This document shows, piece by piece, positions 59,111 to 64,000 of a stretch of DNA of 64,000 bases. Location of the stretch: positions 129,564 to 193,563 of the forward strand of contig JBFXAJ010000003.1 in assembly GCA_050184415.1 (NCBI GenBank), written 5' to 3'. The notes under the pieces are model-generated. The model ran no database searches. It was not told the DNA's origin and saw only the letters and a list, made by a program, of their open reading frames with translations. This stretch comes from JADLGL01 sp050184415 (GTDB lineage Bacteria; Pseudomonadota; Alphaproteobacteria; Rhizobiales; Kaistiaceae). Position numbers and translations under genes: made by a program. How positions within the stretch are numbered: the stretch's first letter is position 1; each line of letters begins with the position of its first letter.

Positions 59111-60046
59111 TCAGGCCAGACGCGCCGTTTCGGCGAGCGCATCGGACGCGCTCCGTCGCGGCTTCCAGCCGATCGACAAGAGCTTTGACGGGTCGGCGAC
59201 GAGCGTTTGCCGGAGCCGATCGACGTCATCGCCACGGCCCGCGATGCGCGCGACGCCGGCCACCATTCCAGGCGGGACCGGCAGGAGGCCGCCGCCGCGC
59301 CCTAGCCCGCGGCGGAGCGCCCGCACCATCGCCGCGATCGTCAGCGGCTCCGGGTCCGCGACGAGGAACGTGCCGCCCACGGCCTGCGGTTCGGTCAGGG
59401 CGACGAGAACGGCATCGGCGAGATGATCGCGCGCCAAAACCGAACGGCGCGCGTCGAACAGGCCCAACGGGAGCGGCGTCTTCCGGCGCGCGAGGTCGAG
59501 GAGCGCCGCCATGTTGAACCGCATCCCGGGACCGTGGACGACGACCGGCCGCAGGATGACGTGCGGGAGGCCGGCGGCCGCGAGGAGCTGCTCGGCCTCC
59601 AGCTTCGAGCGCCCGTAAGCGTCGGTCGGGGCGGGCTCGTCGGTTTCGCGGATCACGCGGTCCGATGACGGCCCGGTCTGGGCGCGAATCGACGACAGGA
59701 GGACGAAGCGCTGGACGCCGCTCGCCCGCGCCGCGCGCGCCAGCCCCGCGGTCACGGCGCTGTTGACCTCGCGATAGGTGTCATCGCCGATCCCGGGCGC
59801 CTGGTGCGACAGGCCCGCGAGATGGACGATGGCGTCGACGTCGCGCATCGCCTCGGACAGATTGACCGGCTTCCGGAGGTCGCCGACGACCGCGCTTTCC
59901 ACGCCCGCAGCAATCGGTCCGGGTTCGCGCACGGCCGCCCGCACGGCGATCCCAGCTGCGGCCAGGGCGGGGATGACCCCCTGTCCAATGAAGCCGCTTG
60001 CCCCGGTGACGAGGACGCGGCGCGGTCGCTGAGGAGAATGCGGCAT
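59111..60046 (-). CDS. NAD-dependent epimerase/dehydratase family protein
   Basis: 311 residues. TGASGFIGQGVIPALAAAG (Rossmann), VDAIVHLAGLSHQAPG and YGRSKLEAEQLL with YxxxK mark an extended SDR. ILRPVVVHGPGMRFNMAALL resembles the WbpV/UDP-hexose 4-epimerase/reductase group used for lipopolysaccharide sugars, but a mitochondrial-type NDUFA9-like SDR is possible. No polysaccharide gene is immediately adjacent. Substrate unknown. Confidence 0.8.
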   Translation of the reverse strand: MPHSPQRPRRVLVTGASGFIGQGVIPALAAAGIAVRAAVREPGPIAAGVESAVVGDLRKPVNLSEAMRDVDAIVHLAGLSHQAPGIGDDTYREVNSAVTAGLARAARASGVQRFVLLSSIRAQTGPSSDRVIRETDEPAPTDAYGRSKLEAEQLLAAAGLPHVILRPVVVHGPGMRFNMAALLDLARRKTPLPLGLFDARRSVLARDHLADAVLVALTEPQAVGGTFLVADPEPLTIAAMVRALRRGLGRGGGLLPVPPGMVAGVARIAGRGDDVDRLRQTLVADPSKLLSIGWKPRRSASDALAETARLA

Positions 60047-60130
60047 GGCGGCGTCACGCTACCGTAGCGTCGCGCGATTGCGGCTTAAAGGCGCCGCGGC
60101 GGATGAGGTGCGGTCAGACCTATCAACGAC

Positions 60131-60251
60131 CTCCTCCCCGGGCTTGACCCGGGGCCCATTGGCGGTGCCACCGATGCGGAATCACCTGGATTCTCAACAC
60201 CTTCGGATTGGTGGAGAGGCCAATGGACCCCGGGTCAAGCCCGGGGAGGAG
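60131..60251. repeat. Long inverted repeat, family C (32-nt arms)
   Basis: Left arm 60131-60162 and right arm 60220-60251 are reverse complements with one mismatch (T/C); the spacer is 57 nt. The core GGGCTTGACCCGGGG is a sequence commonly seen in alphaproteobacterial intergenic repeats. It lies between lptE and the reductase gene, both leftward, and a transcript would fold into a very strong hairpin. Confidence 0.8.
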
Positions 60252-60317
60252 TGAACTGATGGGCGGTGCTCGGACGACCGACCGAACCACGCAACCGACC
60301 CCGTCAAGGCCGCGCAG

Positions 60318-60839
60318 CTAGCGGGCGGCGAGCGCGCCGGCCACGCCGAGACGGATTTCCTCCGCCACCTCCAGCGCCGCCCGCTCCCGCGCCTCTTCCT
60401 CCGCGCGGACATTGGCGAACTCCTGGTTGGAGAGCGCGAAGCGCGTCTCCGATCGCGCGGTGCCCTGCGTTATGACGGCGCCGGTGCCGATGTCGGCGAG
60501 GACGTAGGTCGCAGTCACCGCAACGCTGGTCATCCGCTCATCGCGGGGGGCGATGACATCGAAGGCGCCGCGCCCCACGGTCGTCGCGATGGTCAGCTCG
60601 TAGCGCGGCGCGGCGGGCGCGCCGCCGCCGGTGAAGTCGAAGATCAGCTCGTTGCGGATGATCTGCCCGACCCGGTCGTCGACCGGCACGATCGAGATCG
60701 CCGCAAGCTCGGCCTGGAGCGTTGTTCCGGCAGGGCCGGTCGCGTAAAGCGGCTGCACCGTGCAGCCGGCAAGGGCGAGCGCGCCCGCCATCGCTACCGT
60801 GACGACGATGCGGCGGAAACTCGTGGCGTGCTGTTGCAC
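60318..60839 (-). CDS. lptE: LPS assembly lipoprotein LptE
   Basis: 173 residues from GTG 60839 (GGGGGGA about 8 nt upstream). Lipobox LALAGCTVQPLYA, then LQAELAAISIVPVDDRVGQI, RNELIFDFTG and the C-terminal helix (FANVRAEEEARERAALEVAE) are typical of alphaproteobacterial LptE, which plugs LptD in the outer membrane. In this class lptE usually follows leuS; here the upstream neighbour is a divergent aminotransferase. Confidence 0.85.
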   Translation of the reverse strand: MQQHATSFRRIVVTVAMAGALALAGCTVQPLYATGPAGTTLQAELAAISIVPVDDRVGQIIRNELIFDFTGGGAPAAPRYELTIATTVGRGAFDVIAPRDERMTSVAVTATYVLADIGTGAVITQGTARSETRFALSNQEFANVRAEEEARERAALEVAEEIRLGVAGALAAR

Positions 60840-61055
60840 CTCTCGCGTCCCCCCGCAGATCAAGGCTGTCCAGCCGCGACCCTCCGCGACGGCTTGCGTG
60901 GCAAATTGTGCGGCGCCGCCGCTCCTGTCAATCGAGTGCCCACGCGCTTTCGGATTGTTTCCGTTCCTCGCTTTAAGTGACTTGTTCGCGCCCCCGCGGA
61001 CCGCCATTTTCGCCGCGCCGGGCGAAAGCAGGGGCCGGTCTTCTCTCAGGGCATC

Positions 61056-62210
61056 ATGTTGAACAAAGTCGCCACGGCGAAGGCCGAGATCGCCTTCATC
61101 GACCTCCAGGCCCAGCGGCGCCGGCTGGGCTCGCGCATCGACGACGCGATCAACCGCGTCCTCGGCCACGGCCAGTTCATCCTCGGCCGGGAGGTCGAGA
61201 CGGCCGAGGCCGAGCTTGCGGCCTTCTGCGGCGCGCCCTATGCGGTGGCGTGCGCGAACGGCACCGACGCGCTTCTCCTCGTCCTGATGGCGAAGGGTAT
61301 CGGCCCCGGCGACGCCGTGATCTGCCCGGCCTTCACCTTCGCGGCGCCGGCCGAGGTGATCGCGCTCCGCGGCGCCACGATCGTCTTTGCCGACGTCGCG
61401 GAGGACACCTTCAACCTCGATGCGGAGAGCCTGAATCAGGCGATCGCCGTGGCGAAGGCGAACGGCCTCCGGCCGCGGGCGGCGATCGCGGTCGATCTCT
61501 ACGGCCAGCCGGCCGACTATGACGCGATCGAGCCGATCCTCCGCGACGAAGGCATGTTCCTCCTCGGCGACGCCGCGCAGGGTTTTGGGGCGACTTACAG
61601 GGGCCGCAAGACCGGCAATTTCGGCCTCGCCACCGGCACCAGCTTCTTCCCCGCGAAGCCGCTCGGCTGCTACGGCGATGGCGGCGCGATCTTCACCGCC
61701 GATCCCGAACTCGACGCGGTGCTACGCTCCATCCGCATGCACGGCCAGGGCACGGACCGCTACGAGCATGCCCGGGTCGGCCTCAACTCCCGGCTCGATG
61801 CGCTCCAGGCCGCGATCCTCGTCGAGAAGCTCGCGATCTTCGCCGACGAGATCGACGCCCGTAACCGCGTCGCCGCGCGCTACGGCGCCGGGCTCGCGGA
61901 CGTGGTGGCCGTCCCGGCCGTCGCCGAGGGGAATGTTTCGGTCTGGGCGCAGTACACGATCCGCATCACGGGCCGGAATCGCGATGCGTTCCGCGCAGCC
62001 CTCGCCGCCGAAGGCATCCCGACCGCGGTCCACTATCCCCGCGCGCTCCACCGCCAGACCGCTTTCAGAGACCAGCTGACGGCGGCGCCGTCGCTGCCGG
62101 TGGCGGAGGCAGTGGCCGAGGACGTCGTGAGCCTGCCGATGCACGCCTATCTCGACGACGAGACCCAGGACCGCATCATCGACGGCGTCCGTCGCGCCAT
62201 CCGCGGCTGA
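61056..62210 (+). CDS. DegT/DnrJ/EryC1/StrS family aminotransferase (WbpE-like)
   Basis: 384 residues. FIDLQAQRRRLGSRIDDAI, ACANGTDALLLVLMAKGIG, CPAFTFAAPAEVI, DAAQGFGATYRGRKTG and TSFFPAKPLGCYGDGGA, where Lys carries PLP, are family hallmarks; HVHYP-like VHYPRALHRQTAF matches WbpE relatives. These transfer an amino group from glutamate to a keto nucleotide sugar for LPS or glycan. The genes for its substrate are not nearby. A TPP riboswitch follows 73 bp after the stop. Confidence 0.9.
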   Translation: MLNKVATAKAEIAFIDLQAQRRRLGSRIDDAINRVLGHGQFILGREVETAEAELAAFCGAPYAVACANGTDALLLVLMAKGIGPGDAVICPAFTFAAPAEVIALRGATIVFADVAEDTFNLDAESLNQAIAVAKANGLRPRAAIAVDLYGQPADYDAIEPILRDEGMFLLGDAAQGFGATYRGRKTGNFGLATGTSFFPAKPLGCYGDGGAIFTADPELDAVLRSIRMHGQGTDRYEHARVGLNSRLDALQAAILVEKLAIFADEIDARNRVAARYGAGLADVVAVPAVAEGNVSVWAQYTIRITGRNRDAFRAALAAEGIPTAVHYPRALHRQTAFRDQLTAAPSLPVAEAVAEDVVSLPMHAYLDDETQDRIIDGVRRAIRG

Positions 62211-62283
62211 CAGCGACACGAACGCCGGCGCCGCCGCGTGCCCTTGCGCGCACGGACGGACGGACCTAGGTTCCACGCATCTC

Positions 62284-62371
62284 TTGGGGTGCCTCGCAAC
62301 ATCGGCGGGGCTGAGAGGCGGGTCTCCGCCAACCCATGGAACCTGATCCGGGTCGTGCCGGCGGAGGGAAA
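62284..62371 (+). promoter_or_regulatory. TPP (THI-box) riboswitch before thiB
   Basis: Conserved core blocks appear in order: GGGGTGCC, CTGAGAGG (62311-62318), ACCC, then GAACCTGATC...GGGTCGTGCCGGCGGAGGGA. These are the pyrimidine- and pyrophosphate-binding segments of the TPP aptamer. It ends 82 nt before ATG of thiB. A hairpin CGTTGC-N6-GCAACG (62419-62437) between aptamer and start has loop ACCTCC, able to pair with the GGAGG of the aptamer 3' side, so it may be part of the switch. High thiamine pyrophosphate should lower thiB expression. Confidence 0.95.
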
Positions 62372-62452
62372 GAGATGCTTCCACAGCACCCTGCTGCGCG
62401 GCGCATGCCCTGCCCTTCCCGTTGCACCTCCGCAACGCGAAAGGTCTTCTCG

Positions 62453-63448
62453 ATGAACCGCCTCCTCCTTGCCGCGGCGCTCGGCGCTGCCGCTGCCACG
62501 CCCGCGCTCGCCCAGCCGGCGCCGACGCTTACGGTCTACACCTACTCGTCCTTCGCCGGGGAGTATGGACCCGGCGCGACCGTGGCAGCCAATTTCGAGG
62601 CGATGTGCGATTGCGCGCTCGAATGGGTCGTGACCGACGACGCCGGCACGCTGATCGCCCGCCTTCTCCTCGAGGGCGCCTCGACGCCTGCCGACATCGT
62701 GCTCGGCCTCGACACCAGCCTGATGGAGGAGGCCCGCGCCAGCGGCCTCTTCGCCCCGCACGGCATCACCCTCGAGGGACTGGACCTCCCCGTCGCCTGG
62801 ACCGACGACACGTTCGTTCCCTTCGACTGGGGCTGGTTCGCCTTCGTCTACGATTCCGAGACGCTGGCGGCGGCGCCGGCGAGCCTCCGCGAGCTCGTCA
62901 CCGACCCCGACGGCCCGACGATCATCATCGAGGATCCCCGGACCTCGAGCCCCGGTCTCGGCCTTCTCCTCTGGATGAAGGAAGTCTTCGGCGACGGCGC
63001 GGCCGACGCCTGGGCCCAGCTCGCGCCGCGCATCGTCACGGTCACCCGCGGCTGGTCCGAGGCCTACGGCCTCTTCCTCGAAGGCGAGGCCGACATGGTC
63101 CTCTCCTACACCACGTCCCCCGCCTATCATCTGATCGCCGAGGGCGAGGACCGCTACGAGGCCGCCATCTTCGAGGAAGGGCACGCGCTCCAGGTCGAGG
63201 TCGGCGCGATGGTCGCAAGCACCGACCAGCCGCAGCTCGCCCGCGAATTCCTCGACTTCATGCTGACCGACGGCTTCCAGGCCGCCATCCCCGAGGGCAA
63301 CTGGATGTACCCGGCCACCATCGTGGACGTCCCGGCCGTCTTCGCCGACCTCCCGCGCCCCGCGATGTCGTTCCTCACGGCACCCGCCGATCTCGTGGCC
63401 AACCGCGAGGCGTGGATCAACGAGTGGCTTGGTGCATTGGCGCCGTAG
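62453..63448 (+). CDS. thiB: Thiamine ABC transporter substrate-binding protein
   Basis: 331 residues from ATG 62453 (AAAGG upstream). Sec signal (LLAAALGAAAATPALAQ). LTVYTYSSFAGEYGPGATVA, ADIVLGLDTSLMEEARASGL, DWGWFAFVYDSETL, EDPRTSSPGLGLLLWMKE and LSYTTSPAYHLIAEGEDRY match ThiB/TbpA, which delivers thiamine and its phosphates to ThiPQ. The riboswitch confirms the pathway. No thiP or thiQ follows; repeats and a transposase fragment do. Confidence 0.93.
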   Translation: MNRLLLAAALGAAAATPALAQPAPTLTVYTYSSFAGEYGPGATVAANFEAMCDCALEWVVTDDAGTLIARLLLEGASTPADIVLGLDTSLMEEARASGLFAPHGITLEGLDLPVAWTDDTFVPFDWGWFAFVYDSETLAAAPASLRELVTDPDGPTIIIEDPRTSSPGLGLLLWMKEVFGDGAADAWAQLAPRIVTVTRGWSEAYGLFLEGEADMVLSYTTSPAYHLIAEGEDRYEAAIFEEGHALQVEVGAMVASTDQPQLAREFLDFMLTDGFQAAIPEGNWMYPATIVDVPAVFADLPRPAMSFLTAPADLVANREAWINEWLGALAP

Positions 63449-63562
63449 GCTCGGCGATCCGGCGATGCCAGAGCTTGCGCGCTCCGGTCTGGCGCGTGTG
63501 CGGCACGTTGGCCGATCACGCGAGCGGCCCTGCGGGGCGACCATGGTAGAATGGCTAGAGAG

Positions 63563-63635
63563 ACTCCTCTTCACCTCTCCCCGGCGGGGAGAGGTCGGAT
63601 CGAGCCGCGAAGCGGGTCGAGCCGGGTGAGGGGGT
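63563..63635 (-). repeat. Dispersed palindromic repeat, family B, copy 2 (inverted)
   Basis: The reverse complement starts CCCCCTCACCCGG and ends GAAGAGGAGTC like copy 1, with the palindromic CTCTCCCCGGCGGGGAGAG core. Interior bases differ. Confidence 0.8.
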
Positions 63636-63656
63636 GCCGACCTTGAGGTTGGAGTC

Positions 63657-63714
63657 CCTCACCCGATCCGTCGCTTGCGCGACGGCTCGACCTCTCCCCA
63701 GCGGGGAGAGGTGG
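63657..63714 (+). repeat. Dispersed palindromic repeat, family B, copy 3
   Basis: CCCTCACCCGATCCGTCGC followed by CTCTCCCCAGCGGGGAGAG, same order as copy 1; it lacks the GAAGAGGAGTC end. Copies 2 and 3 are tail-to-tail around a GACCTTGAGGTTGGAGT spacer. Confidence 0.75.
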
Positions 63715-63746
63715 GAGATTGGCGCTCGTTCCGGCGATACGCAAAG

Positions 63747-63882
63747 GTCTCCCTTGCGGGGCAGGCCGCAAAGCTTCGTTCGCGAAGCGAACCGTAGCGG
63801 AGCGCGTGGGGTTCGGCGACGGAACGAAAGGCCCGGACCCCCTCCCCAAACCCTTCGGGTTTGGACCTCCCCGCAAGGGGCA
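63747..63882 (-). repeat. Dispersed palindromic repeat, family A, copy 2 (inverted)
   Basis: The reverse complement reads CCCTTGCGGGGAGGTCC, AAACCCGAAGGGTTT hairpin, GGGGGTCCGG, CCACGCGCTCCGCT and CCCCGCAAGGG, the same succession as 32033-32184. It abuts the transposase stop codon. Confidence 0.8.
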
Positions 63883-63885
63883 GGG

Positions 63886-64000
63886 CTATCGCATATGGGC
63901 GAAGAGGGAGAGGAGGAAGGCATCGTCCCATCCGGCGCGTTTGATTTTGCGTCGGATGGAAGCCTTTTCGGGGTGATCATTGAGGATGTTGAGGGCGAGC
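63886..64000 (-). CDS. ISAs1-like transposase, C-terminal fragment (cut by window end)
   Basis: Minus-strand frame ending at TAG 63886-63888 and running off the right edge; 37 residues are visible (LALNILNDHPEKASIRRKIK; RAGWDDAFLLSLFAHMR). The S-x-R-R-K-x(2)-R-A-G-W-D-D-x-F/Y-L-L ending is characteristic of ISAs1-family transposases. The rest of the element lies outside, so integrity is unknown. Confidence 0.7.
   Translation of the reverse strand, partial: LALNILNDHPEKASIRRKIKRAGWDDAFLLSLFAHMR

Noticed and set aside
1..64000. CRISPR arrays, tRNA and rRNA genes
   Set aside because: No regularly spaced short repeats with unique spacers and no cloverleaf or rRNA-like sequence were seen; the repeats present are palindromic intergenic elements.

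Overview
The window is a high-GC stretch of an alphaproteobacterial chromosome, most likely from the Hyphomicrobiales (Rhizobiales). The placement rests on gene order: bolA / J-domain protein / cobS / cobT / phytase-like esterase / rpmB / DUF3108; SUV3-type helicase / S4 protein / fdxA / carD; and nuclease / M48 protease are all runs typical of that order. A LexA box of the alphaproteobacterial type (GTTC-N7-GTTC) stands before dinB. I do not assign a genus. No tRNA, rRNA or CRISPR array was seen.

Layout. 1-8018: an extracellular polysaccharide module. A leftward four-gene operon, overlapping at every junction, encodes a nucleotide-sugar dehydrogenase, a UDP-glucuronate decarboxylase-like epimerase, a processive GT2 synthase and a Tat-exported DUF3131 protein that runs off the left edge. 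Beside it are a Tat-exported GH25-like protein and a NodB-type deacetylase. 8117-21423: periplasmic oxidation and respiration. This holds a XoxF-like PQQ dehydrogenase with lanthanide-type ligands, dinB, a Tat serine hydrolase, a triheme cytochrome c, a caa3-type oxidase operon (subunit II with heme c, fused subunits I+III, a small membrane protein, CtaG) and a membrane PQQ glucose dehydrogenase. 21726-33648: nitrogen regulation and nitrite assimilation. nasT-nasS and nirB-nirD-cysG are separated by a frameshifted beta-propeller gene and by a regulator / DUF4097 / DrrAB-type ABC operon that looks acquired.

33689-41801: housekeeping genes (mepA, phaR, bolA, J protein, cobS, cobT, rpmB, DUF3108). 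42007-46953: accessory genes, namely an IS1595-like transposase remnant, a glycine-zipper protein, an unusual PDZ protein built from three repeats, a diheme cytochrome c and a Tat multicopper oxidase. 47072-53416: sugar-nucleotide genes (manC, kdsD, kdsB), dodecin, a nuclease and an M48 protease. 53660-60046: carD, fdxA, S4 protein, SUV3-type helicase, DUF3467 protein and a reductase. 60318-64000: lptE, a DegT aminotransferase, a TPP riboswitch with thiB, a cluster of intergenic repeats and the 3' end of an ISAs1-like transposase.

Three families of dispersed palindromic repeats are present: a ~150-bp element in two copies, a ~70-bp element in three copies, and a 32-nt-arm inverted repeat in one copy. 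The most interesting candidates are the polysaccharide operon, the RHH-controlled DUF4097/ABC operon with a palindromic operator inside its promoter, the structured nirB leader with its NasST partner, and the three-module PDZ protein.
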